Below are positions 1 to 7,433 of a stretch of 40,282 nucleotides of DNA, in pieces. Position numbers and translations under genes: made by a program. The notes under the pieces were generated by a model. That model was not told where the DNA came from. It did no database searches and worked only from the letters and a program-made list of their open reading frames with translations. Location of the stretch: assembly GCA_003247345.1 (NCBI GenBank), contig QJZS01000114.1, positions 1-40,282 of the forward strand. Reading direction: 5' to 3'. The DNA is from Spirochaetales bacterium (GTDB taxonomy: Bacteria; Spirochaetota; Spirochaetia; Sphaerochaetales; Sphaerochaetaceae). Position 1 is the first letter of the stretch; each line of letters starts with the position of its first letter.

Positions 1-46
1 ATATTTGGATTAACAACTTATCAAAATGTTAAACAAAAAATATAAA

Positions 47-73
47 CACTCCCCAAATTTGACATGGGGAGTG
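47..73 (-). terminator. Intrinsic terminator of the leftward ABC operon
   Basis: A 9-bp perfect stem (CACTCCCCA / TGGGGAGTG) with a 9-base loop lies just past the stop codon of the MBL-fold gene. On the minus strand it is followed by a U-rich run (TTTATATTTTTTG). This is the expected end of the four-gene ABC operon. Confidence 0.85.
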
Positions 74-119
74 CTGGATACAATACACTCTTACTAAAAC
101 CTAATACACATTGTAAGGA

Positions 120-986
120 TTAAACTCGGCTCTTTTCCCCTTTAGCTAGATGAACTTCTGCTACATGGAGATCTGAATCAAATACTTTTGAAGGATAGAT
201 ATCCCACATTGCTGGCTCATGGGTTATGATCATTTTCTTTTTGTCACGGTTAGCTTCTTGCATTACTACATCCAAGGCACGAACCATTTCAGTCAGACTC
301 CCGACTCCAAAACCGACGGGACGGTATATACCGTTATTGTCCCTCTCGCCAAAATTATCATAGGAATAGCAAGCGTCGCTGGTAAACACGTATTTGTCAG
401 GTTGATCCCCCCCTACGTGTATCGTTACAACCTGCATACCATACGTATGACTGTTGTATATAGGAATCAAATCAACACCTGGGAGAAAATCACGAATTTC
501 ACCATTCACGAATTCCATCCTGTTTTCACTCATGAGATCAATCATATTATGAATATCATTTGGATCAATGGCACTTGTAAGAAAGGAATATTCATGAGGT
601 TTTGCCAGAACTTTCATCCATTCAACGAATTCAGTTTCCTGCATATAGAATTTTGCATTGGGAAATGCTTTGATACCACCGGCATGGTCATAGTGAGCAT
701 GGGTAAGAATTACGGTATCAACATCCTCTCCTTTTATCCCGATTGCATCCAAAGATTTTTCAATGGGAACCATTTTGTCCACACCAAATTTGACTGTCAA
801 TTCATGCCCGTATCCTTCATCATAATATCCTGTATCTATAGCAATAGTTCTTCCCTCACCTTTTATGATCATGAATGTGAATGGAATCTTTGTTATCCCT
901 GCATTAAATTTTCCAAATACTAAGCTAGCTATCGGTTGTGTAGTACAATATCCATATTCCAACAACCAAATTGAATAATCACTCAT
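120..986 (-). CDS. MBL-fold metallo-hydrolase, N-acyl homoserine lactonase-like
   Basis: This is a cytoplasmic metallo-beta-lactamase-fold hydrolase of 288 residues with no signal peptide. The dinuclear metal motif HxHxDH is intact (THAHYDHAGG, His96-His98-Asp100-His101). Further metal-site candidates are the Asp in FTSDACYSYDN and the His in MIITHEP near the C terminus. The spacing resembles the AttM/AiiA lactonase-like branch. I chose the ATG at 986 because AAGGGAGGT precedes it; the ORF-track start would overlap the upstream permease. It is the last gene of a sugar-type ABC operon, 28 bases after the permease stop. Hydrolysis of a lactone or ester made from the imported compound is therefore a reasonable inference. 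Quorum quenching is possible but the context does not suggest it. The substrate is unknown. Confidence 0.85.
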   Translation of the reverse strand: MSDYSIWLLEYGYCTTQPIASLVFGKFNAGITKIPFTFMIIKGEGRTIAIDTGYYDEGYGHELTVKFGVDKMVPIEKSLDAIGIKGEDVDTVILTHAHYDHAGGIKAFPNAKFYMQETEFVEWMKVLAKPHEYSFLTSAIDPNDIHNMIDLMSENRMEFVNGEIRDFLPGVDLIPIYNSHTYGMQVVTIHVGGDQPDKYVFTSDACYSYDNFGERDNNGIYRPVGFGVGSLTEMVRALDVVMQEANRDKKKMIITHEPAMWDIYPSKVFDSDLHVAEVHLAKGEKSRV

Positions 987-1014
987 TTCGACCTCCCTTA
1001 AATGCAATTCAAAT

Positions 1015-1992
1015 CTATTTCGATGCCATTGTTCGAGCAACGGAGCTCATTCCTACAGCAAGGATCAAAATTCCACCTCTGAAGAAATATTGAACGTAGG
1101 TGGGAACTCCAAAGATTGCGAGTCCATTGAATCCAATGCTAATGAAAAGAACACCAATCAAAGTTCCTACGATATGGAAATCACCATCTTTCAATGTAGC
1201 AGAACCTAAGAATACTGCAGCAAATGCTGGCATCAAATACCCATCTGCAGCAGCAGAAGTACCTGATCCAATCAAAGATGCCAACAAAATACCTGTTATA
1301 GAAGCACACATGGAAGTAATGGTAAGTCCAAGAATTTTAATCTTGTCTACTTTTATCCCAGATAAACGAGATGCCGAGGGATTACCTCCTACAGCTCTCA
1401 ATTGAAACCCCCATTCTGTGTGATTAATGAAAATATACAGGATAAGAAGAACTACTATCATAATAAGAATATTGTTGGGAATGCCGAGAAATCTCCCGAG
1501 AGAGATCTGCTTGAAAGCTTCAGGAACACCAGATGCAATCGGCACTCCTCTTGCATATGCGTAATTCAAACCAACTACAATACTTCCAGTACCAAGAGTT
1601 GCTACAACTGCATTTACTCTGAGTTTGGTGATAACCAGACCATTAATAAATCCAAAAGCCCCTCCTACAAGTATTACAATCACAATTGCCAACCAAACAG
1701 GAACATGAGATTCAACCATCAGCCCAGTAACGAGAACTCCTGAAAAACTTGCAACATTTGCAACACTTAAATCCATCTCACCAATTATCAAGGCAATCGT
1801 TAAGCCTCCTGCAATAATTGCAGATAATGAAGCCTGATTCACGATATTCACGATATTTCGAAGAGTTGGAAATATGTTTGGAACAGCAATACTGAAAGCC
1901 ATAAACATAAGGACCAAACCAATGATAGTTCCAAATTTACTGATAGCAAGCAAGGTCCTACGTCTATTATGCAATAATTTTTCTTTTTCCAT
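1015..1992 (-). CDS. ABC transporter permease, RbsC/MglC family
   Basis: This is a 325-residue integral membrane permease of the BPD_transp_2 (ribose/galactose-type) family. A short basic N terminus is followed by about eight to ten hydrophobic segments. The family landmark AVGGNPSASRLSGI, on the cytoplasmic side where the ATPase docks, is present, as is the early GEMDLSVA segment seen in RbsC-like proteins. The start at 1992 is supported by AGGAG about ten bases upstream. The gene follows the ATPase stop by 14 bases, so the two are probably co-translated. The permease would form the homodimeric pore for the substrate brought by the binding protein at 3594-4562. The sugar cannot be named from sequence; ribose, another pentose or a polyol are all possible. 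Confidence 0.92.
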   Translation of the reverse strand: MEKEKLLHNRRRTLLAISKFGTIIGLVLMFMAFSIAVPNIFPTLRNIVNIVNQASLSAIIAGGLTIALIIGEMDLSVANVASFSGVLVTGLMVESHVPVWLAIVIVILVGGAFGFINGLVITKLRVNAVVATLGTGSIVVGLNYAYARGVPIASGVPEAFKQISLGRFLGIPNNILIMIVVLLILYIFINHTEWGFQLRAVGGNPSASRLSGIKVDKIKILGLTITSMCASITGILLASLIGSGTSAAADGYLMPAFAAVFLGSATLKDGDFHIVGTLIGVLFISIGFNGLAIFGVPTYVQYFFRGGILILAVGMSSVARTMASK

Positions 1993-2006
1993 TTTAATCT
2001 CTTCTC

Positions 2007-3554
2007 CTAAAGTGATTCAGAGTTTTTTTGCAATATATGTTCGTAACTCTTGTAGTTGATAGATTCCTTGGTTATCTCACTTCCTTCCAACTTTCCCACG
2101 ATTTTCCCCTCAGCCATCACATATACAATATCGCAGATAAGCGGAAGCTCTTCATTGTCGGAGGAAATTACAATCACCCCTTTCCCCTCATTGGCTAATT
2201 CCTTAATCCTTTTGTGAATCTCGGATCGGGCACCAACATCAACTCCTCGAGATGGCTCATCTAGAATGAGAACTTTCAAGTCTCGGGTTAGCCATTTCCC
2301 GATTACAACCTTTTGTTGATTCCCTCCGCTTAAATTAATTACTGCCGTATTAACATTGGGAGTTTTGATTTGTAATCGATCTACAATACTTTTGGAAATA
2401 CCAGTCATTTTTCCGTTGTTGATCAATCCAAAGAGTTTCGAGAATCTGATAGACTTCAAATTCAACATATTGATATTGAATTTGACTGAATCTTTCAGTA
2501 CTAAACCTTGGCTTCGCCGTTCTTCAGGGACTAGACCTATACCGGAGGAAATGGCATCAGCGACATTCTTAGGATGATATTCCTGGCCCACTAATTCCAT
2601 ATTTCCGGAATCAGGATGCTCTACTCCAAAAATCAGGTTTGCCAATTCAGTCCTGCCGGCACCCACGAGACCTGCAAATCCGATAATGCTGCCTTCCTGC
2701 AAATCGAATGAAACATCCTTTACGCGAGTTCCCCAAGATAAATTCTTCGTCGAAAGAATAACTTTTTCACTTTTGAATCTTTCTGTAGCATCTTGAACAA
2801 CTGCTGTACCTTTTCGACCGACAATAGCAGTGACCAACTCGTCACGAGTTGTTTTTGATTTGTTTGTCGTGAGAACACATTCACCATCCTTAAATACTGA
2901 TATGCCCGAACAGAGTTGCATAATCTCATCAAGTCTGTGCGAAACGTAGAGCACTGCTACTCCATTGGATGTTAGGTTCTCAATTACTTTGAAAAGTTTT
3001 GATGATTCCTCAGCAGACAATGAGGCGGTAGGTTCATCCATGCAAATCATCTTGATATTGCGCATTAACGCATGAGCTATCGATACCAACCATTGATCAG
3101 CAACACTTAAGGTATCAACAATAGTATTCAATGGTAAATCCAAACCGATTTGATTGAGTACTTCGGTAACCCTTTTGCTGACTGTCTGCCAATGAATCAG
3201 CCCAAATTTCGTTTCTTTCTCCATGCCAAGAGTCAAATTCTCAATGACAGAAAATTTAGGAACAAGATTCAACTCCTGATGGATGAAGCTGAATCCCAAT
3301 TTATACGCATCTTGAGGACCATTCAAAGATAGTGGGGCTCCATCAAAAACAATCTCACCAGAGTCCTGGGTTATATCCCCTGATATAATCTTGATCAGTG
3401 TAGACTTCCCGGCACCATTGGCACCAATTAATCCATGAACTTCACCCGGGTATATATCCAAGCTGACTTTCTTTAATGCCTCAACTCCACCAAAACTTTT
3501 ACTGATCTGCTTGCATTGAAGTAAAGGAGCCTTAACACTATCTTTTGATTCCAT
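2007..3554 (-). CDS. Sugar ABC transporter ATP-binding protein, RbsA/MglA family (tandem ATPase)
   Basis: This is a 515-residue protein with two fused ABC domains. The N-terminal half has Walker A GANGAGKST, a divergent signature (LSVAD) and Walker B MICMDEPTASL. The C-terminal half has the degenerate P-loop typical of this family (GLVGAGRTEL), a good signature LSGGNQQKV and Walker B VLILDEPSRGVDVGA. Only one strong ATP site is expected, as usual for RbsA-like proteins. The ORF track starts at an in-frame TTG (3557). The ATG at 3554 is better and has AAGGAGAGG just upstream. It sits between the binding protein (39-base gap) and the permease (14-base gap) and energises that importer. An alternative name would be a generic xylose- or galactose-type ATPase. 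Confidence 0.93.
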   Translation of the reverse strand: MESKDSVKAPLLQCKQISKSFGGVEALKKVSLDIYPGEVHGLIGANGAGKSTLIKIISGDITQDSGEIVFDGAPLSLNGPQDAYKLGFSFIHQELNLVPKFSVIENLTLGMEKETKFGLIHWQTVSKRVTEVLNQIGLDLPLNTIVDTLSVADQWLVSIAHALMRNIKMICMDEPTASLSAEESSKLFKVIENLTSNGVAVLYVSHRLDEIMQLCSGISVFKDGECVLTTNKSKTTRDELVTAIVGRKGTAVVQDATERFKSEKVILSTKNLSWGTRVKDVSFDLQEGSIIGFAGLVGAGRTELANLIFGVEHPDSGNMELVGQEYHPKNVADAISSGIGLVPEERRSQGLVLKDSVKFNINMLNLKSIRFSKLFGLINNGKMTGISKSIVDRLQIKTPNVNTAVINLSGGNQQKVVIGKWLTRDLKVLILDEPSRGVDVGARSEIHKRIKELANEGKGVIVISSDNEELPLICDIVYVMAEGKIVGKLEGSEITKESINYKSYEHILQKNSESL

Positions 3555-3593
3555 CAATCCTCTCCTTGCAATAAGGAATTAAATCCTAACTAC

Positions 3594-4562
3594 TTACTCG
3601 CCGTCGGCTTCTGGATGTTCTGCAAGAAATCCGTCAATCGTCTGTGCATTCACAACCACGACAGGTACTTCTACCGCTTTTGGAGTCCAAGAAGCCTTGT
3701 TTTTCATTACTTCATTCAAAGTTTCAACCATGACACGGCCTTCTTCTTCAACTGCAGCCCAAGCAGTAGCAGTCATCCATCCATCTTTCACAGCATTAAT
3801 AGCGTCGACGTTTCCATTTTGGCCATATACCATTACATCGTCTCTGCCTTGTTGCTTCAGTGTGGAAATAGCTCCTAAGGCTGGATCATCCCATGAACCC
3901 CAAATCGCTAAAGGCTCACTCCCTTTTGGATGTGCGGCAAGCCAAGCAGAGGCAAAATCAGCACCATCCTGCAGATATCCAGGAATACGTACTTCGTTCT
4001 TAGTTACTTTGATTCCAGGATATTTAGCTACAATACCGTCCAAAACCATTTCTCTTTCTCTAGCAACCTGTCCAGTATGATAGGTCAACGCTAAGATGGA
4101 GCCTTTTCCGCCCATATCCTTAACCATCTGTTGAACGATTGGTTCAGCTTGAATACCACCAGTACCATTGGTTGCTGCAACGGATCCACCTAAGCCACCG
4201 CCCCAAGTCCCTACTACTACACCAGCCTCATCAGCGGCCCTAAGCCCAGCACCTAAGGAAGATACAGGAAATACCAAATCGATAATTGCATCAGCTTGAC
4301 GCAATACCAAATTTTGGAATGCAGAGTTAGCTTCATCTGCACTACCATGTGCATCAACGACTACAGTTTCCCATCCCAGTGCGGTTGCTGCTGCTGTTGC
4401 TCCTTTGATGAAACGAGCATTACTTGAATCATTTGCGGTAATGGTAACCATACCCAATGTCGTAGTTTTGTTTTGGTTTTCTGAAGCTCCAGCTGCAAAT
4501 AAAGCCGCTGATAATAACAGAACTGAAACCATCAATACCATAGTTTTCAATGTACTTTTCAT
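3594..4562 (-). CDS. Periplasmic sugar-binding protein of an RbsB-type ABC importer
   Basis: This is a 322-residue secreted solute-binding protein. The first about 24 residues form a signal peptide (two lysines, a hydrophobic stretch, then SAALFAAGAS). The mature part fits the type-I periplasmic-binding fold: TTLGMVTITANDSSNARFIKGA at the first strand, a mid-protein GKGSILALTYHTG segment, and AIWGSWDDPALGAISTL in the second lobe, where family members have a substrate-contacting Asp. The start has AAGGGGAA upstream. It is the first gene of the operon and would be the most expressed. A promoter is visible about 100 bases upstream, with inverted repeats in the leader. The ligand cannot be predicted reliably; the aromatic and acidic pocket residues suggest a small carbohydrate. 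Confidence 0.9.
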   Translation of the reverse strand: MKSTLKTMVLMVSVLLLSAALFAAGASENQNKTTTLGMVTITANDSSNARFIKGATAAATALGWETVVVDAHGSADEANSAFQNLVLRQADAIIDLVFPVSSLGAGLRAADEAGVVVGTWGGGLGGSVAATNGTGGIQAEPIVQQMVKDMGGKGSILALTYHTGQVAREREMVLDGIVAKYPGIKVTKNEVRIPGYLQDGADFASAWLAAHPKGSEPLAIWGSWDDPALGAISTLKQQGRDDVMVYGQNGNVDAINAVKDGWMTATAWAAVEEEGRVMVETLNEVMKNKASWTPKAVEVPVVVVNAQTIDGFLAEHPEADGE

Positions 4563-4588
4563 TACATTCCCCTTTTTTTGAATTATTC

Positions 4589-4616
4589 AGCTAAATATTT
4601 ACTCAATTATTTAGCT
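4589..4616 (-). promoter_or_regulatory. Inverted repeat in the leader of the ABC operon
   Basis: AGCTAAATA and TATTTAGCT form a perfect 9-bp inverted repeat separated by 10 bases. It lies in the predicted untranslated leader, 27-54 bases upstream of the binding-protein start. It could be an RNA hairpin next to the ribosome site or a DNA site for the divergent LacI regulator. Confidence 0.5.
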
Positions 4617-4633
4617 TTTCATTTCTGCAGGAT

Positions 4634-4648
4634 GAATATCAAATATTC
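4634..4648. promoter_or_regulatory. Possible LacI-family operator (GAATAT-N3-ATATTC)
   Basis: A 15-base dyad with 6-bp arms sits about 13-27 bases downstream of the predicted transcription start of the ABC operon. A repressor bound here would block elongation. Assignment to the LacI protein at 4813 is inference only. Confidence 0.4.
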
Positions 4649-4667
4649 AATTTTCTGCTATAATTCA

Positions 4668-4695
4668 AATATATCACCGCATTTCTATTTGTCAA
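4668..4695 (-). promoter_or_regulatory. Sigma-70 promoter of the leftward ABC operon
   Basis: Read on the minus strand: a consensus -35 TTGACA (4690-4695), a 16-bp spacer and a -10 TATATT (4668-4673). Transcription should start near 4661, giving a leader of about 100 bases before the binding-protein ATG. Confidence 0.75.
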
Positions 4696-4760
4696 CCTAT
4701 AAATTTAGTAAAAATTATAAGTTTTTTTATTCATTATTTACTTTTTATTGAATTATTCTC

Positions 4761-4789
4761 TTGGCTTATGAAAATTGTTATGATACTCT
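4761..4789 (+). promoter_or_regulatory. Candidate promoter of the divergent LacI gene
   Basis: TTGGCT (4761-4766), 17-bp spacer, TACTCT (4784-4789). The start would fall near 4796, leaving a short leader that still includes the GGAG ribosome site of the regulator gene. Confidence 0.5.
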
Positions 4790-4812
4790 TTATGAGAACG
4801 GAGACTAATACT

Positions 4813-5832
4813 ATGCCAAAGACTACATTAAAAGATATTGCAGACAAAGCTGGAGTATCATCTTCAACTGCTTCATTAGTACTTTCCAATAAAGGAAAGA
4901 TATCTGAGGAAGTAAAACAAAAAGTCATTGCAATTGCTGATGAATTGGGGTATCCCAGACGAACACAAGTCTCAACAGCCTCCCAAGGCAATATTGCTGT
5001 TCTCTTTCACTTTGATTCAAAACTTGCGCATACTTGGCATGTACTCCGTCAAGTCACACTTCAACTTGAGCAAACCCTAGCATCAAGTAATTATGTATTA
5101 ATACTCATTCCCATAACATATGAAATGACTGATGACCAGATATTCCAACGAGTGATGGCTTTGAAAGCTACAGCCGTATTCTCCATGCATTTTGGAAGAG
5201 AGGTGCTATTCTCAAGATTGGAGGATGCTTCTATTCCTGTTGTGGTTATCATCAACAGCCATTTCCAGTCACAGTTCTATACAGTTTGCGCAGACAACTT
5301 CCAAGGAAGTTATGAGGCTGCATCACATCTTGTAAAACTTGGACACAAACGAATAATTTATGCAGATTTCAATATCCATGAACTACCTGAGACTTTAATT
5401 GATAGGTTCTTCGGATTTTCAAAAGCATTGAACGAACACAACATTCCATTTACAGAGGATCAGAAAGTTCGATTGGACGTGTATGATCCAGTTGATATCA
5501 AAGAAAAGCTCGGTAAATTGCTTACTTCCAAAAACAAGCCTACTGCAATCTTCTTCGTCGATGATTATTTGGCAGCAAGGTGCTACCCCGTTTTGCAAGA
5601 GTTGGGATTCAGGGTACCTGAAGACTTGAGTATCATCGCTTCCGGGGAAGTTCTTGATTACAATGAACCATTCATTCCAAGAATTACAGGCATGCTTACC
5701 AATTCTTCATTACTGGGAAAGTTTAGTGCCGAAATGATGATAGATCGTTTAGAACACAAACCTCGCGAATCCTATGTCCTTAAAATCAAGCAACAGTTGG
5801 TAGAAAGAGGTAGCTGTAAATCTATCGGATAA
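4813..5832 (+). CDS. LacI-family transcriptional regulator with atypical hinge
   Basis: This is a 339-residue DNA-binding regulator. Residues 3-47 form the LacI helix-turn-helix (TLKDIADKAGVSSSTASLVLS). The rest is a periplasmic-binding-like ligand domain ending in the usual dimer region. The start at ATG 4813 fits the family length and has GGAG nine bases upstream. The ORF-track start adds 15 residues unlike any LacI N terminus. It is divergent from the RbsB-type ABC operon and is the obvious candidate regulator of it. The linker after the DNA-binding domain (YPRRTQVSTAS) lacks the usual PN-x-x-A-R/A-x-L hinge helix that inserts into the minor groove, so operator recognition may differ from classical LacI. 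The effector is unknown. Confidence 0.9.
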   Translation: MPKTTLKDIADKAGVSSSTASLVLSNKGKISEEVKQKVIAIADELGYPRRTQVSTASQGNIAVLFHFDSKLAHTWHVLRQVTLQLEQTLASSNYVLILIPITYEMTDDQIFQRVMALKATAVFSMHFGREVLFSRLEDASIPVVVIINSHFQSQFYTVCADNFQGSYEAASHLVKLGHKRIIYADFNIHELPETLIDRFFGFSKALNEHNIPFTEDQKVRLDVYDPVDIKEKLGKLLTSKNKPTAIFFVDDYLAARCYPVLQELGFRVPEDLSIIASGEVLDYNEPFIPRITGMLTNSSLLGKFSAEMMIDRLEHKPRESYVLKIKQQLVERGSCKSIG

Positions 5833-5855
5833 ATGCAAATGTTCTTATAAAAAGA

Positions 5856-5897
5856 GGGACATACTTCACAGTGACTAAGTTCTGTGTAGTCTGTCCC
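5856..5897. terminator. Terminator between convergent lacI-like and decarboxylase genes
   Basis: GGGACA and TGTCCC, extended by CACAG / CTGTG, form a long imperfect hairpin in the gap between two convergent genes. The minus strand continues with TCTTTTTA, so it should end the decarboxylase transcript. It may also act on the regulator transcript in the plus direction. Confidence 0.75.
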
Positions 5898-5933
5898 CTA
5901 TATATTTGAGTTGAAAACTTACTAGTTAGAAAA

Positions 5934-7091
5934 TTAAATGACCAAGGTTTCCAAAGGCGGAAATCCGTTGAACTCCACCGCTGAATAACTGCTGGTATAG
6001 GCCCCGGTTGAAAGCCAGTACAATCTGTCTCCTACAGCAAGACTGAGAGGCAATTCATATCGATAATCCTCATAAAGCGTATCCATAGAGTCACAAGAAG
6101 GACCTGCAAGAATAACATCCTCACCAGGACCGCTTCGTTCACAATAGATAGGATAGTGGATGGCTTCGCCCAACGTTTCCATAAGGCCTCCAAAACGACC
6201 GCAATCCTGATAAATCCATCGCTCTAATGCCGTACGAGATTTACGAGAAATAAGCACAATCTCAGACACCAGAACACCCGAATCAGCAACTAGGGAGCGT
6301 CCCGGCTCAATGAGAATTTCCGGCATGTCGTCGCCATAGTCTTCCTGAAGGTAACGGGTAATTTCCTCAGCGTACGTCTGCACAGGATTGGTACGTTCCC
6401 TATAGGTTGCGGGGAACCCGCCACCCATGTTGATACAGGAAAGTTTCAAGTCTTCGTTCTCGGCCAACCAGGTAAAGAGATAGTTCACCTTGGAAAGTGC
6501 GCTATCCCAGGCAGTAATATCACGCTGCTGGGAACCTACGTGGAAGGACAGGCCCCAGGGCTGTAAGCCGAGTTTCCGAGCAAGCACCAAAAGATCACCA
6601 GCCAGATCCGGGCTACACCCGAACTTTCGGGAAAGCGGCCAGTCTGCAGTCTGGGCTCCTTCAGCCATCAAACGTACCATGATCTTGGACCCTGGAGCAG
6701 CTTTGGCAATGTTACGCAAATCGCCTTCGCTATCGGTAACAAAGAGTCGTATGCCAGCAGCATAAAATTCTTTGATATGTTCGAACTTTTTAATGGTATT
6801 GCCACAACTCATCCGATCAGCAGAGATACCTAGCTCCTGCAATCGACGAAGTTCATAAACTGATGCTACATCGAAGTTTGACCCAAGACGATCAAGCAGG
6901 CGAAGTATATCTGGAGCTGGGTTAGCCTTCATTGCATAGTAAATTTTAGCAAATGGCAAGGATTCGTTGAGCTCACGATATTTCTCTTCAATAACATCAG
7001 AGAGAATCAACTGAAATGGGGTCTCTTTTTCCCGGGAAATATCTAGTACTTTTTGCCAACGTTCGCTGGTCATATTTTCATTTTGGTTCAT
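5934..7091 (-). CDS. PLP-dependent fold-III decarboxylase, ornithine/lysine type
   Basis: This 385-residue cytoplasmic enzyme belongs to the alanine-racemase-fold decarboxylases that make putrescine or cadaverine. The PLP lysine is Lys55 in YYAMKANP. The usual landmarks follow: FDVAS, HVGSQQRD, the phosphate-binding GGGFPATY, EPGRSLVADSG, and the catalytic-loop GPSCDSMD with its conserved Cys and Asp. Length fits family members such as eukaryotic-type ODC and bacterial L/ODC. The start at 7091 (MNQNEN) is chosen because a TTGACA promoter has its -10 box seven bases away, with no ribosome site, so the mRNA may be leaderless. Ornithine versus lysine preference cannot be settled by eye. It stands alone, convergent with lacI. 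An inverted repeat in the promoter spacer suggests repression. Confidence 0.88.
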   Translation of the reverse strand: MNQNENMTSERWQKVLDISREKETPFQLILSDVIEEKYRELNESLPFAKIYYAMKANPAPDILRLLDRLGSNFDVASVYELRRLQELGISADRMSCGNTIKKFEHIKEFYAAGIRLFVTDSEGDLRNIAKAAPGSKIMVRLMAEGAQTADWPLSRKFGCSPDLAGDLLVLARKLGLQPWGLSFHVGSQQRDITAWDSALSKVNYLFTWLAENEDLKLSCINMGGGFPATYRERTNPVQTYAEEITRYLQEDYGDDMPEILIEPGRSLVADSGVLVSEIVLISRKSRTALERWIYQDCGRFGGLMETLGEAIHYPIYCERSGPGEDVILAGPSCDSMDTLYEDYRYELPLSLAVGDRLYWLSTGAYTSSYSAVEFNGFPPLETLVI

Positions 7092-7098
7092 ACGGCAG

Positions 7099-7127
7099 AC
7101 TATGCGTTTTCGCATTAATTATGTCAA
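7099..7127 (-). promoter_or_regulatory. Promoter of the decarboxylase gene with embedded operator
   Basis: Minus strand: TTGACA (7122-7127), 17-bp spacer, CATAGT (7099-7104), then seven bases to the ATG at 7091. TAGTCT at 7097-7102 is an alternative -10. The spacer holds the dyad ATGCG-AAAA-CGCAT (7102-7115), a likely repressor site. Confidence 0.65.
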
Positions 7128-7257
7128 TCTATGCATGCGACCAAAATGATTTTTGTTTTAAAATTGAAGCTGATTTACTTGTACTTCGCACTCTGCTTTC
7201 ACGCTAGAATCATACGGCTCTGCTAGAATCACACAAGAAATGTGAAGAGCTAAATAA

Positions 7258-7280
7258 AAACCCTCCGCCATGGAGGGTTT
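7258..7280 (-). terminator. Intrinsic terminator in a divergent intergenic region
   Basis: AAACCCTCC and GGAGGGTTT make a perfect 9-bp stem with a 5-base loop (GCCAT). The minus strand runs into GGGTTTTTATTT. Neither flanking annotated gene ends here, since both are transcribed away from this region, so the terminator must belong to an unannotated transcript. Confidence 0.85.
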
Positions 7281-7332
7281 CTTTGGTTACTCAGGGTTAT
7301 TTCCTTCGGTTATTCCCCTTCTTCACCACCGC
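7258..7332 (-). ncRNA. Candidate short structured RNA upstream of the decarboxylase gene
   Basis: A minus-strand promoter (TTGACG 7362-7367, 17-bp spacer, TACCAT 7339-7344) predicts a start near 7332. A strong intrinsic terminator ends the unit about 75 bases later. The RNA has no credible ORF. By hand it can fold so that AGGG pairs with CCCU around a symmetrical internal loop (GAAUAA / AAAUAA) capped by a small CC-GAA-GG hairpin, followed by the terminator stem. I do not recognise it as a known riboswitch class. It could be a small RNA, or a leader that controls read-through into the decarboxylase gene, which also has its own promoter. Confidence 0.5.
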
Positions 7333-7338
7333 AATTAC

Positions 7339-7367
7339 ATGGTAGCACTACACACGGTTGCCGTCAA
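7339..7367 (-). promoter_or_regulatory. Promoter of the candidate short RNA
   Basis: Minus strand: TTGACG (7362-7367), 17-bp spacer, TACCAT (7339-7344). It would start a transcript near 7332 that reaches the terminator at 7280-7258. Confidence 0.5.
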
Positions 7368-7397
7368 TTTTTTATTTTCAAACTTTATACTTTGTTC

Positions 7398-7427
7398 TTT
7401 ACAATACTGTATGTCACACAGTATAAT
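7398..7427 (+). promoter_or_regulatory. padR promoter with nested PadR-type operator
   Basis: TTTACA (7398-7403), 18-bp spacer, TATAAT (7422-7427), then six bases to the ATG. A perfect 7-bp inverted repeat, ATACTGT-N7-ACAGTAT (7404-7424), fills the spacer and overlaps the -10 box. This resembles known PadR-family operators and strongly suggests autorepression. Confidence 0.8.
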
Positions 7428-7433
7428 TATTTT

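Noticed and set aside
219-923. 234-codon plus-strand ORF
   Set aside because: It is the antisense shadow of the MBL-fold gene, whose motifs, ribosome site and operon context are clear.
7116-7433. Possible tRNA or small gene in the gap
   Set aside because: No cloverleaf or T-psi-C loop was found. The only coherent reading is the promoter-RNA-terminator unit reported above.
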